Positions 16,195-24,609 of a stretch of DNA of 37,069 nt are shown here, piece after piece. Source of the DNA: Bacteroidales bacterium (GTDB lineage: Bacteria > Bacteroidota > Bacteroidia > Bacteroidales > JAFGXI01); assembly GCA_016936665.1 (NCBI GenBank), contig JAFGXI010000016.1, positions 1 to 37,069 on the forward strand. Direction: 5' to 3'. Within the stretch, counting starts at the first letter, position 1, and every line of letters begins with the position of its first letter. Under the pieces are notes generated by a model. The model had not been told where the DNA came from. It did not search any database and saw only the letters and a list, made by a program, of their open reading frames with translations. A program made the position numbers and the translations under genes.

Positions 16195-17220
16195 ATGAAT
16201 TCGAAACAACCAAATACATCAGTTGTAATACTTAATTGGAATGGGGCACATTGGTTAAAACTATTTTTGCCATCTTTAATAGAGCATACTCCACAAGATT
16301 TGGCGGATTTAATCGTTGTTGATAATGCTTCTAGCGATGATTCCCTTGCGGTTTTAAAAAACGATTTTCCTAGTATCAAAATCTTGAAATTTGATCGAAA
16401 TTTTGGTTATGCCGGAGGTTATAACAGAGCTGTTGAACAGTTGGATTACCGATATATGGTGCTATTAAATTCCGATGTAGAGTTAACAATGGGTTGGTTA
16501 TTACCATTAATCGACAGATTAAAGTCTGATGATGCCATTGTTGCCTGTCAACCAAAAATATTGGATTATAAAATGAAAACACATTTTGAGTATGCCGGTG
16601 CATCGGGTGGTTTTATCGATTATTTGGGTTATCCTTTTTGTAGAGGCCGAATTTTCGATACGCAAGAAGAAGATCACTTACAATACAACGATGCCAAACC
16701 CGTATTTTGGGCAAGTGGAGCTTGTTTAGCTATAAAAAAAGAGGCTTTTGTTACGGTCGGGGGCTTCGATGAAACTTTTTTTGCACACATGGAGGAAATC
16801 GATTTATGTTGGCGATTTCATCGAAATCGAAAATTGGTATATGTCGAACCAGCTTCGGTTGTTTACCATGCCGGCGGCGGAACTTTATCGAAAATAAGTC
16901 CTCAAAAAACTTATCTGAATTTTAGGAATAACCTGTTGTTGTTGTATAAAAATTTTCCAGCAGGTAGGGCTCTTAAAATCATCTTTTTTCGTTTGATTTT
17001 GGATGGTGTTGCCGGATTGAAATTTATCGTCGATGGTCATTTTATGCATGCCTTGGCTATTGTTAAAGCCCATTTTCATTTTTATAAAATGATTTCTCGT
17101 TACAAACCAAAAACAACTCGGGTTAAAGATTCAGGCTTCACAGAAGAACTTATCATTTATCCGAAAGCTGTTATTTGGCAATATTTTGTAAAAAAACGTA
17201 AGAAATATTCTGATTTGTAA
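16195..17220 (+). CDS. Glycosyltransferase family 2
   Basis: Cytoplasmic GT-A glycosyltransferase of 341 residues, of the WcaA/rhamnosyltransferase-like group that builds cell-surface polysaccharide. SVVILNWNGAHWL opens the nucleotide-sugar fold, VVDNASSDDS (41-50) binds the nucleotide, and the metal site is LLNSDVEL (91-97, Asp94). FASGACLAIKKEAF-like and EEIDLCWRFHR are the acceptor-side signatures of this group. The last 80 residues carry hydrophobic helices that may lie on the membrane. No other polysaccharide genes are nearby, so its product cannot be named. The start follows the candidate -7 element TACTTTCG (16180-16187) by 7 nt. Confidence 0.9.
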   Translation: MNSKQPNTSVVILNWNGAHWLKLFLPSLIEHTPQDLADLIVVDNASSDDSLAVLKNDFPSIKILKFDRNFGYAGGYNRAVEQLDYRYMVLLNSDVELTMGWLLPLIDRLKSDDAIVACQPKILDYKMKTHFEYAGASGGFIDYLGYPFCRGRIFDTQEEDHLQYNDAKPVFWASGACLAIKKEAFVTVGGFDETFFAHMEEIDLCWRFHRNRKLVYVEPASVVYHAGGGTLSKISPQKTYLNFRNNLLLLYKNFPAGRALKIIFFRLILDGVAGLKFIVDGHFMHALAIVKAHFHFYKMISRYKPKTTRVKDSGFTEELIIYPKAVIWQYFVKKRKKYSDL

Positions 17221-17328
17221 ACATTTACAGAGTTGCTTACATTGCCTTGTTGATAAAAGAAATGGTGTGGCATAACTGATAAGGCTAATTAGACGTATTT
17301 TAAATACATCAAACTAAAATAAGTTTTT

Positions 17329-18660
17329 ATGCCTCCAAAAAAGACTAAATTATTTGTGCTCGACACAAATGTTATCCTTCACAACTATCGATGTATTTAT
17401 AGTTTCGACGAACATGATGTTGTTATCCCGATTGTGGTACTAGAAGAGTTGGATAATTTTAAAAAAGGTAATGAAGAGATTAACTATCACGCACGCGAAT
17501 TTACCAGAGAGCTTGATAAAATTGCCGGTGATGCTTTATTCGAAAAAGGTGTGAAATTGGGTACTAAACTTGGTAAATTATTTATCGAAACTGGAAAACC
17601 CTTTTCAGATGTTATGAATGAATCGTTCTCTGAGAAAACGCCCGATCATAAAATTTTATCGATAACCGAATATCTTACGCATAAGCAATCGCCCAGAGCT
17701 GTAGTTTTAGTTACTAAGGATATCAATCTAAGAATGAAAGCCAAATCGTTAGGCTTAATAGCAGAAGACTATAAAAACGATCAGGTTCAAGATATTTCCG
17801 ATTTTTATAAAGATACTACGACCATCGACAATTTCGACGATGAAAAAATTAAGCAATTGTATGCGAATTACGAAGGCATCGATGTGCCTAAAAAAGAATT
17901 TAAGCAGCCGTTAAAAGGGCATCATTTTTTTATATTGAAAGGTAATCATTCTTCGGCATTGGCTCGCTACAATCCTGTTTTGCGTAAAATACAGCGCGTC
18001 GAAAAACTCAATAGCTTTGGTATAGAACCTCGCAATGCCGAGCAAGCCTTTGCCTTGAGTGCGCTTACCAATACAGATGTAAAATTGGTATCGCTTACCG
18101 GAAAAGCAGGAACGGGTAAAACCTTGTTAGCTTTAGCATCGGCTTTAGAGCAACATAAAAAGTACGATCAGATTTTGTTGGCTCGTCCAATTGTAGCATT
18201 AGCTTCAAAAGATTTAGGTTTTTTACCCGGCGATGTCAAAGATAAAATCGGCCCCTACATGCAACCCCTATTCGATAATTTGGCGGTTATTAAAAACCAA
18301 TTAGGGCAAAGCAGATCTGAGGTGTCTAAAATCGAAGAAATGCTTCAGAAAGAAAAATTGATGATTACCCCTTTAGCTTACATTAGAGGGCGAAGTTTAT
18401 CGAATGTTTTTTTTATAATCGACGAAGCTCAAAATCTAACTCCCTTAGAGGTTAAAACCATTATAACCAGAGCAGGCGAAGGGACAAAGATTGTATTTAC
18501 TGGCGATATTCAGCAAATCGATTCGCCTTATCTCGATAGTAAATCGAATGGTATTACTTACCTAACCGATCGAATGAATGGACAAGAATTATTTGCGCAT
18601 GTAAACATGGTGAAAGGAGAAAGGAGTCTGCTCGCAGAATTGGCCAGCGAATTGCTTTAA
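17329..18660 (+). CDS. PIN domain-PhoH fusion ATPase (YlaK-like)
   Basis: A 443-residue fusion. The N-terminal PIN ribonuclease-like domain (about 6-150) keeps its acidic residues in FVLDTNVILHN, VLEELDNFKKG and LVTKDINLRMKA. The C-terminal PhoH ATPase domain has Walker A GKAGTGKT (258-265) and Walker B FFIIDEAQNLTPLE, followed by FTGDIQQID. The fusion is a known bacterial family, probably an RNA-acting ATPase or nuclease of the cytoplasm. It is often annotated phoH-like, although the short PhoH without PIN is a different gene. It is 108 nt from the glycosyltransferase and is not clearly linked to its neighbours. Confidence 0.93.
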   Translation: MPPKKTKLFVLDTNVILHNYRCIYSFDEHDVVIPIVVLEELDNFKKGNEEINYHAREFTRELDKIAGDALFEKGVKLGTKLGKLFIETGKPFSDVMNESFSEKTPDHKILSITEYLTHKQSPRAVVLVTKDINLRMKAKSLGLIAEDYKNDQVQDISDFYKDTTTIDNFDDEKIKQLYANYEGIDVPKKEFKQPLKGHHFFILKGNHSSALARYNPVLRKIQRVEKLNSFGIEPRNAEQAFALSALTNTDVKLVSLTGKAGTGKTLLALASALEQHKKYDQILLARPIVALASKDLGFLPGDVKDKIGPYMQPLFDNLAVIKNQLGQSRSEVSKIEEMLQKEKLMITPLAYIRGRSLSNVFFIIDEAQNLTPLEVKTIITRAGEGTKIVFTGDIQQIDSPYLDSKSNGITYLTDRMNGQELFAHVNMVKGERSLLAELASELL

Positions 18661-18718
18661 TTCCAAAATGTTTAAAAAAGTTGATGCAAAACATATCAAT
18701 ATCCTTACATATTTCAAT

Positions 18719-18766
18719 AATTATGACATTTATCATAATTCTACGTATTTTAGAGCCATATTTTTG
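18719..18766 (+). promoter_or_regulatory. Candidate promoter and operator of arsR
   Basis: An 8-bp inverted repeat AATTATGA (18719-18726) and TCATAATT (18733-18740), with a 6-nt spacer, lies just upstream of TATTTTTG (18759-18766), a full TAnnTTTG match. The repeat would overlap the region of the -33 element. ArsR-family repressors commonly bind such repeats at their own promoter. The core TATGA-N6-TCATA is shared with the palindrome before citrate synthase. Confidence 0.5.
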
Positions 18767-18795
18767 CTATGTAACATTCAATTAATTTAGTAAAT

Positions 18796-19104
18796 ATGAC
18801 TACGATAGATAAGTTAACCCCAGATCAGTTAGAACGTTCTTCTAATATGCTAAAAGCAATTGCTCACCCTATGCGCATCGCTATTTTAAGTCACTTAGAA
18901 GATGGTAAAAAACTAACTGTAACAGAAATTCACCAGTTACTCGACATAGAGCAATCGACCACTTCGCATCATTTAGGTATTTTAAAAGATAAAGGAGTTT
19001 TAGCTTCGCGTCGAGATGGGAAGAATACTTATTATTATTTAAGACATCAGAGTTTAAGTCACGTGGTAGAATGTGTGAGTAAATGCTCAATAATAGAAGA
19101 GTAA
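18796..19104 (+). CDS. ArsR/SmtB-family transcriptional regulator
   Basis: Winged-helix dimeric DNA-binding regulator, 102 residues. An N-terminal helix is followed by AIAHPMRIAILSHLEDG, the recognition helix region IEQSTTSHHLGILKDKGVL (about 51-69) and a wing with SRRDGKNTYYYL. The metal-binding ELCVCDL motif of ArsR is absent, so it is not an arsenic sensor of the classic type. Two cysteines, Cys93 and Cys97 in VECVSKC near the C terminus, could sense a metal, thiol or sulfur species through the last helix, but this is inference. It has its own inverted-repeat operator candidate and stands alone, with a terminator immediately downstream. Confidence 0.92.
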   Translation: MTTIDKLTPDQLERSSNMLKAIAHPMRIAILSHLEDGKKLTVTEIHQLLDIEQSTTSHHLGILKDKGVLASRRDGKNTYYYLRHQSLSHVVECVSKCSIIEE

Positions 19105-19118
19105 ATTTCATTATTAAA

Positions 19119-19156
19119 AAAAAAAGAGGCTGTTCGAAAAAACAGCCTCTTTTTTT
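19119..19156. terminator. Bidirectional terminator between arsR and the M16 gene
   Basis: A perfect 16-bp inverted repeat AAAAAAAGAGGCTGTT (19119-19134) and its complement (19141-19156) with a CGAAAA loop. The A and T tracts on both flanks let it serve both convergent genes: it starts 14 nt after the arsR stop and ends 2 nt from the M16 stop. Confidence 0.9.
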
Positions 19157-19158
19157 GT

Positions 19159-22113
19159 CTAGTATTTTGGGAAGATATCTTCGGCGCTTAACTCGGTGAC
19201 TTTTCCAAACTTTTCTAAAGTTTTAAAATCAACATGGTCTTTAGATCCGATGACAATCATTGTGTAAGGTTTTCCGGTAACATGAGTTTGGAAAAATTGC
19301 TCAAGATCGCTCATGGTGAACGCATCTATCTTATCCCAAATTTCTTTTTTGCCATCGTCTTTAAGCCCTTTGCGTTGTGCGCTTAAATAAGCCCAGAAAA
19401 TATCGTCGGTCGTGTAACGCTCGGTTCTCATGCGTTTTTTAATACTTTCTTTGACGTCTTCGAAATTCTTTTCCGACTTCGGCATGGTTTTCATTAAACC
19501 TAGCATGGTACTCGATGCTAAATCAATTTTATCGGGTTGTGTTCCTACATAAGCATATACTACGTGGTTTTCGCTTGTGTCGGTTGGTGTACTATACGAT
19601 GCAAATGATGAGTAGGCCAAACCTTTCGATTCTCTAATTTCTTGGAAGACAACCGAAGCCATACTTCCTCCGTAATAATTGTTGAACATAGTCGATGGCA
19701 GTCTAAGTTCCGGGTTGAATTTTACGTCGATATATAAAAAGGCTAAATCACTTTGAACCATATCGTAATTATAAAAAAGCACTCTGTTGGATTCTGTTTT
19801 AACTTGCTCGTACTTTTTATTCGGTTTTAAATCCACTAATTGATTAGGAATTAAAGATTGTGCATTTAGTTCGGCTTTCACATCAGCTTCTGTCATCGGG
19901 CCATAGTATAAAATATGCTTTGGCATAGCGTTCATTTGATGAATATTGCTCATCACTTGTTCTGCGTCTATGGCTCGCAATTCGTTTTCGGTTAATGATG
20001 AATTAATTTGATTTTCAGGTCCATATTGTCCGTACTGGAACATTCCATTCCAAAAAACAAAATCTTTATCTTTTTTATTGTCAGAACGTTTTTTCAGTAC
20101 TCCATCAACATATTTTTGATAGCTTGAGCTATCACCTTTAGCATCTGTCAAGATTTGTTTAAATAAAGCTAAACCATCATTAAAGTTTTTGTTTAAGCCA
20201 CTGAAGTAAACATAAGACATATCCGAAGAACTACCTACGCCAATATTCACTGCCAATTTAAACATCAATTTTTTAACACTGTCGGCAGACATAGTAGAGG
20301 TTCCAACAAAAGGTAAATAATCGATGGCTGTTTTTAAGTATTGGTCACCACTCGCTCCCGATTCAATAATGTAATACATACTGAATAACTCGTTGTCTTT
20401 GTTTTGAATATAGTCTAACTCAATGCCTTTAGTAAGCTCTTCAATTGTAATTTTATCTTTAAAATCTACAAAAACAGGTTCAATATCTCCCACTTTTTGA
20501 GCTTTCATTTGGTTGTAATATTCCGATGTTTTATCTCGATCGATATCGATAGGCGTAATTTCGGGTTTTTCCATTCTAACCAAATTTTTATTTTCGCCTT
20601 GACGTTTATATACTACAACATAATTATTCTTGAAGTGCTCATTGGCGAAGTCGATCAATTGTTGTTTTGTTATTTTAGCCAATTTGTCGTAGTGAGTTAA
20701 ATATTCTTCTTGAGTAATACCTCTATGGAAATTGTAGGCTAAAGTATAAGCTCTCCAATTTTGTTCCCACTCTTGAATTTCTTGAACACGATTGTTATCA
20801 ATAATGGCTTCGAGCAACCAATCTTCGAACTGACCTTTTTTAATTAAGTCTAATTGTTCTAGTAATAGATTTTTAACTTCCTCTAAACTTTGGCCTTCAC
20901 GAGGTACGCCTCGTAAAACAAATTGACCATAATCGTCGGAGGCATAGCTGTAACTATTGGCTCTTAATACTTTTTGTTGTTGAACTAAATCTAAATCAAT
21001 TAAACCTGCTTTACTGTTGCTTAAAATTTGATCGATCAGTTCGTAATAATCGTTATCATCCGATTTTACACCGGGTGTTCTAAAGGCAATTTGAACATAT
21101 TCGGCATCTTGAGTAAAGACTTCTTTTTCGATTGGCCCTTCGATAGGCGCTTCGGCTTGATATTCGTTTCTAGGAATTGATTCGCTGGCTTTAAATGTAC
21201 CCCAATATTGATCGACCGCTTTAATGGTTTGTTCGTAATCGATATCTCCAGACAACACAATAGCCATATTGTTAGGAACATAGTATGTGTTGAAAAACTC
21301 TTTAATGTTCTTCATAGAAGGGCTCTTTAAATGCTCCGAAGTTCCGATAATGTCGATTCCGTAACGATGGTGTTTGTAAAATTCTTCTGCAAAAGCATGG
21401 TTAACAACACTCCATGCTTCGCTTTGGTACATATTATATTCTTCGTACACGGTTTCGAGTTCGGTATGGAATAAGCGAAGCACAAGATCGCTGAATCGTT
21501 CAGATTCAATTTCTAACCAACGATTGACTTCGTTCGAAGGAATATTGTTAATATAAGTAGTCATATCCATGCCTGTGCCTGCGTTAGTATATTTGGCTCC
21601 AATCATGGTCATTAGCTTATCGTATTCGTTAGGCGCTGCGTATTTAGCTGCTATTTGTGAAATGCTATCAATTTGATGGTAGTATGTTTCCCTTAATGTG
21701 CTGTCTTTTTCGAATTTTCTTTTTTCAAATAATTCTTCAATTTGATCTAAATATTTCTTCTCTTCCTCCCAATTAACAGAACCAAGTTTCGAAGTTCCTT
21801 TAAACATAAGATGTTCTAGATAATGTGCTAAACCTGTATTATCGCTTGGGTCGTCTTTTGCCCCTGCGTTAACCGCAATTAAGCCCATCACTCTAGGCTC
21901 CATCTCGTTTTTTGAGAGGTAAATCTTAAGTCCGTTCTTTAAGGTGTAAATTCGCGTGTTGGTTGGGTCGTTAGTTACAAATTCGTAACTGTATCCACTG
22001 CTATCCACAGCTGTTTTGGTCTCGTATTTATTGGCATCGCTTTGTTTAGATTGTTGGCAAGAAGTCAGCAATAAAGTGCTCAAAGCAAGCACCATTAGCA
22101 TTAGTTTTTTCAT
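19159..22113 (-). CDS. M16-family zinc metallopeptidase lipoprotein
   Basis: A 984-residue insulinase/pitrilysin-type peptidase. The N terminus is a lipoprotein signal with LLLTSC and lipidated Cys19, so it should be anchored in the envelope. The first M16 catalytic domain has the inverted zinc motif HYLEH (His97, Glu100, His101) in the GLAHYLEHLMFKGT context, and the distal zinc ligand is probably in ETVYEEYNM. The second, non-catalytic M16 half has the RESKGLAYSSFASYS R/Y-type motif typical of substrate binding. Two M16 pairs in one chain match the large Bacteroidota members. It probably cleaves peptides in the periplasm. It is divergent from the plug/sigma locus; the 152-nt gap contains the perfect palindrome CATAAAAATTTTTATG at 22186-22201. 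Confidence 0.94.
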   Translation of the reverse strand: MKKLMLMVLALSTLLLTSCQQSKQSDANKYETKTAVDSSGYSYEFVTNDPTNTRIYTLKNGLKIYLSKNEMEPRVMGLIAVNAGAKDDPSDNTGLAHYLEHLMFKGTSKLGSVNWEEEKKYLDQIEELFEKRKFEKDSTLRETYYHQIDSISQIAAKYAAPNEYDKLMTMIGAKYTNAGTGMDMTTYINNIPSNEVNRWLEIESERFSDLVLRLFHTELETVYEEYNMYQSEAWSVVNHAFAEEFYKHHRYGIDIIGTSEHLKSPSMKNIKEFFNTYYVPNNMAIVLSGDIDYEQTIKAVDQYWGTFKASESIPRNEYQAEAPIEGPIEKEVFTQDAEYVQIAFRTPGVKSDDNDYYELIDQILSNSKAGLIDLDLVQQQKVLRANSYSYASDDYGQFVLRGVPREGQSLEEVKNLLLEQLDLIKKGQFEDWLLEAIIDNNRVQEIQEWEQNWRAYTLAYNFHRGITQEEYLTHYDKLAKITKQQLIDFANEHFKNNYVVVYKRQGENKNLVRMEKPEITPIDIDRDKTSEYYNQMKAQKVGDIEPVFVDFKDKITIEELTKGIELDYIQNKDNELFSMYYIIESGASGDQYLKTAIDYLPFVGTSTMSADSVKKLMFKLAVNIGVGSSSDMSYVYFSGLNKNFNDGLALFKQILTDAKGDSSSYQKYVDGVLKKRSDNKKDKDFVFWNGMFQYGQYGPENQINSSLTENELRAIDAEQVMSNIHQMNAMPKHILYYGPMTEADVKAELNAQSLIPNQLVDLKPNKKYEQVKTESNRVLFYNYDMVQSDLAFLYIDVKFNPELRLPSTMFNNYYGGSMASVVFQEIRESKGLAYSSFASYSTPTDTSENHVVYAYVGTQPDKIDLASSTMLGLMKTMPKSEKNFEDVKESIKKRMRTERYTTDDIFWAYLSAQRKGLKDDGKKEIWDKIDAFTMSDLEQFFQTHVTGKPYTMIVIGSKDHVDFKTLEKFGKVTELSAEDIFPKY

Positions 22114-22265
22114 AAGAAATTTTATTATTTATGGGCATAAAAGTAGTGATTGAAAAAGAATTAACGACCTAATAATTAAAAAAAACATAAAAATTTTTAT
22201 GGAATTTTTCAAATTACGACTCTACTTAAACAAATGCGCGCAATGTTTAATTTAAAAGAAAAGTC

Positions 22266-22958
22266 ATGAAAACAATTTTTGTATTAACGCTAATGATGTT
22301 TAATGTTGTATTGATTGCTCAAGAAAAAGCAATGATAAAAGGTCGTGTACTCGACGATCTTGGCGGGCCATTACCCGGAGCTAATATTGTTACAAAAGCT
22401 TATGGTAAACTGATGGGAACAACTACCGATAACGATGGTTATTTCACTTTAAAACCATTGCCCGAAGGAAAATACGATCTTAAAATTACGTTTGTAGGGA
22501 TGGCCGATTATACTCTAAAAGCTATTAATGTGTCCAATGGTCAAATTTATATGGTAGGGACTTTAAAAATGCAAGCTGACAATATGTTGCCGGCTGTAGT
22601 CGTATCGACAAAGGCGGTCATCGATCCCGATCAAACAATAAATAAAATGGAAATCAGACAAGATGTTTTACGAACCATGCCACATAGCGGCGGCGTTTTA
22701 GGTATTGTAAGAGCTTTAAGTTCCGATGTTCAGGTGGATGAAAACAATAAAATAATTTTGAGAGGCTCCAGACCCGGAAATTCAATAACTATTGTCGATG
22801 GTGTTAAAACTTTGGGAGAGGTCAATGTTCCATCAGTTGCAATTAGCAGTGTCACCGTTTATTCCGGCGGAGTGCCTGCTCGTTATGGCGACTTTACTGG
22901 CGGTGTGGTTTTAATTCAAACCAAAAGTTTTTTCGATTTCTACTACGAATATCATTAA
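22266..22958 (+). CDS. Secreted CarboxypepD_reg plus TonB-plug protein without a barrel
   Basis: A 230-residue exported protein. A signal peptide ends near VVLIAQ (residue 19). A CarboxypepD_reg domain (about 24-105) has IKGRVLDDLGGPLPGANIV and GYFTLKPLPEGKYDLKITFVG. A TonB-receptor plug domain (about 128-222) has IILRGSRPGNSITIVDGVKTLG and VPARYGDFTGGVVLIQTKS. The frame then stops cleanly after 8 more residues, and no barrel follows in any frame, because the next gene starts 36 nt later. It is thus either a functional stand-alone plug or a fixed truncation. It leads the sigma factor and TPR genes in the same direction. A periplasmic signalling role resembling receptor N-terminal domains is possible but unproven. 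Confidence 0.85.
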   Translation: MKTIFVLTLMMFNVVLIAQEKAMIKGRVLDDLGGPLPGANIVTKAYGKLMGTTTDNDGYFTLKPLPEGKYDLKITFVGMADYTLKAINVSNGQIYMVGTLKMQADNMLPAVVVSTKAVIDPDQTINKMEIRQDVLRTMPHSGGVLGIVRALSSDVQVDENNKIILRGSRPGNSITIVDGVKTLGEVNVPSVAISSVTVYSGGVPARYGDFTGGVVLIQTKSFFDFYYEYH

Positions 22959-22994
22959 ATTTGTTGATATGCACATCTAATTCATTATTTATCT

Positions 22995-23549
22995 ATGCGA
23001 AAAGCTTTTCACATAAAATCTTTGAACGATGATCGGCTGATAGAGTTTTGTCGAAAACAACCAAAGCCAAAGCTTTTATACGAGCTTTACAGCCGACATC
23101 TTCATATTGTGAAAGCCGTATGTTGGAAAATGGATAGAAAAAAAGAATTTGAAGATATTTGGTCGGAAGTATTCGAAAAGTGGGTTTTACAAGCTCAAAA
23201 GCAGATGCCTCAAAACATAGGGAATTGGATTTATACCGTAACTAAAAATCATATTATCAAGAAGTATTGGTCCAAAGAAAATTACATTTCAATTGATGAG
23301 TATGAGATTGAAGTTGTAGAAAATATACAATGGAACGATACCTCTGCATTAGCTCACTTAGATGCAGCTATGCGACAACTGAAACCTACGCACAGAGAAT
23401 GTTTGCAATGGTTTTACCTAGAAGGATTAAGCTATAAAGCTATTGCGGAAAAAACATTGGAGACAGAGAATAAAATAAAATCGTGTTTACAAAATGCCAA
23501 GCGAAACTTATTGAAGATTTTGCAAAGCATTTTAAAGTTAGAACAATAA
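22995..23549 (+). CDS. ECF-like RNA polymerase sigma factor
   Basis: A 184-residue sigma-70-family protein of the ECF type. Region 2 spans about 25-95, with YSRHLHIVKAVCWKM and FEDIWSEVFEKWV followed by GNWIYTVTKNHIIKKYW. Region 4 spans about 118-178, with AMRQLKPTHRECLQWFYLEGLSYKAIAEKT as its helix-turn-helix. It lacks region 3 and region 1. Residues 96-117 form the linker. It follows the plug gene by 36 nt and precedes the membrane TPR protein by 4 nt, so it is almost certainly controlled by that neighbour. Its target promoters cannot be identified here. Confidence 0.93.
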   Translation: MRKAFHIKSLNDDRLIEFCRKQPKPKLLYELYSRHLHIVKAVCWKMDRKKEFEDIWSEVFEKWVLQAQKQMPQNIGNWIYTVTKNHIIKKYWSKENYISIDEYEIEVVENIQWNDTSALAHLDAAMRQLKPTHRECLQWFYLEGLSYKAIAEKTLETENKIKSCLQNAKRNLLKILQSILKLEQ

Positions 23550-23553
23550 TAAT

Positions 23554-24609
23554 ATGAAAGCTACTGATACACAGTTAAAAAAAATAATGGAATCTCCTCG
23601 ATTGATGACTCTGGAGGAATTGATTGCGTATCAAAATCGTTCTCAACTTTCCGAGGCAGATCAATATCGATTGGAATATTTGTTCTTAAGTCACCCGGCT
23701 AATCAAGATTTACTTGAGGCATTCGAAGCCAATCCTTTATGGATGAAAACTATTGCCCCAAAGATGAAATCGAGTTTATCGCCGGAAACTATTGTTGCTT
23801 GGTTCAGTGTAATAAGTTTGATTGCTATTTTAATTTGGTCTTTTCTTGGAATTAAACCTAGTTCTTCAATATTGATTAATACAAAAGAACTCAAGACTAA
23901 AGAATTCAAATCAATTGATTTAATTCCGGAGCCCACAGAAATAATAACAAATTCAGGCAACGGTACACTTACAGAATCGTCATCATCGAACGAAGTCTTG
24001 CCGTCAGAACCGCGAGAAATGATCGAACCTATCGACAGTAAAAGCACAAAATTAATCGAAAATAAAATAGGTAACGAGAATTGGCAAAATAGTGTGAAAC
24101 CTTATCCTGCCATTTTCTTAGGTAATTTCAAAATAACTGATTATGCCTCGTTTAGATCGGAATATGAAAGTTCCATAGTTCCCCTTAGCGGTTTACCGGC
24201 CAGTAACGAACACAATGGTACAATAAACGAAAGTTTGATTAAATACGATACGCTCAGCTATAATGATTGGATGAGATTGGCTTTACAGTTATTAGAAAAA
24301 AAGCAATACCTCAAAAGCATACATACTTTACAAGCGATTGCCAAAGACTATCCTAACGATGAAAACACTTTGTTTTACAGCGCTTTGAGTTACTATCTTC
24401 TTGAACAATACACTGAGGCAATTCCTTTATTTATTGCGATTCGAAAAGATTTTCGAACAAATTTCTCCGAAGAAGCCACATGGTATTTGGCTTTGAGTTA
24501 TCATCATATTAAAGATCAAGCATCATGTTTAAAACTGATAGATCAGATTATACTGCAAGAAGGTTTTTATACTCAAAAAGCTAAACAACTAAAAGCGTCA
24601 TGTTACTAA
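23554..24609 (+). CDS. One-TM protein with periplasmic TPRs, candidate anti-sigma factor
   Basis: A 351-residue membrane protein. An N-terminal cytoplasmic part of about 78 residues (helical, LEELIAYQNRSQLSEADQYRLEYL region) precedes one membrane segment at 79-100 (IVAWFSVISLIAILIWSFLGI). A low-complexity Ser/Glu/Lys-rich linker follows, and TPR repeats lie at about 237-350 (DWMRLALQLLEKKQYLKSI, then two more). No signal peptide: the topology is inside to outside. The position 4 nt after a sigma gene and the cytoplasmic/TM/periplasmic layout fit an anti-sigma factor whose TPRs sense a partner. No ZAS/FecR domain was recognised, so this is an inference from layout and context. Confidence 0.8.
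   Translation: MKATDTQLKKIMESPRLMTLEELIAYQNRSQLSEADQYRLEYLFLSHPANQDLLEAFEANPLWMKTIAPKMKSSLSPETIVAWFSVISLIAILIWSFLGIKPSSSILINTKELKTKEFKSIDLIPEPTEIITNSGNGTLTESSSSNEVLPSEPREMIEPIDSKSTKLIENKIGNENWQNSVKPYPAIFLGNFKITDYASFRSEYESSIVPLSGLPASNEHNGTINESLIKYDTLSYNDWMRLALQLLEKKQYLKSIHTLQAIAKDYPNDENTLFYSALSYYLLEQYTEAIPLFIAIRKDFRTNFSEEATWYLALSYHHIKDQASCLKLIDQIILQEGFYTQKAKQLKASCY

Noticed and set aside
16140..19104. Search for an arsenic or metal resistance operon around arsR
   Set aside because: The neighbours are a glycosyltransferase, a PIN-PhoH ATPase and a peptidase. No ArsA/B/C or efflux gene is present, and the regulator lacks the ArsR cysteine motif.
22186..22201. Palindrome CATAAAAATTTTTATG between the M16 and plug genes
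   Set aside because: It is a perfect 16-bp palindrome but made almost only of A and T in an AT-rich gap, and it has no second copy in the window. It is noted as a feature of the gap and not claimed as an operator.
23703..24047. 114-residue frame antisense to the TPR gene
   Set aside because: It is a shadow of the TM and linker part of a gene that fits its operon. Its composition is Ser/Val-rich with no motif.
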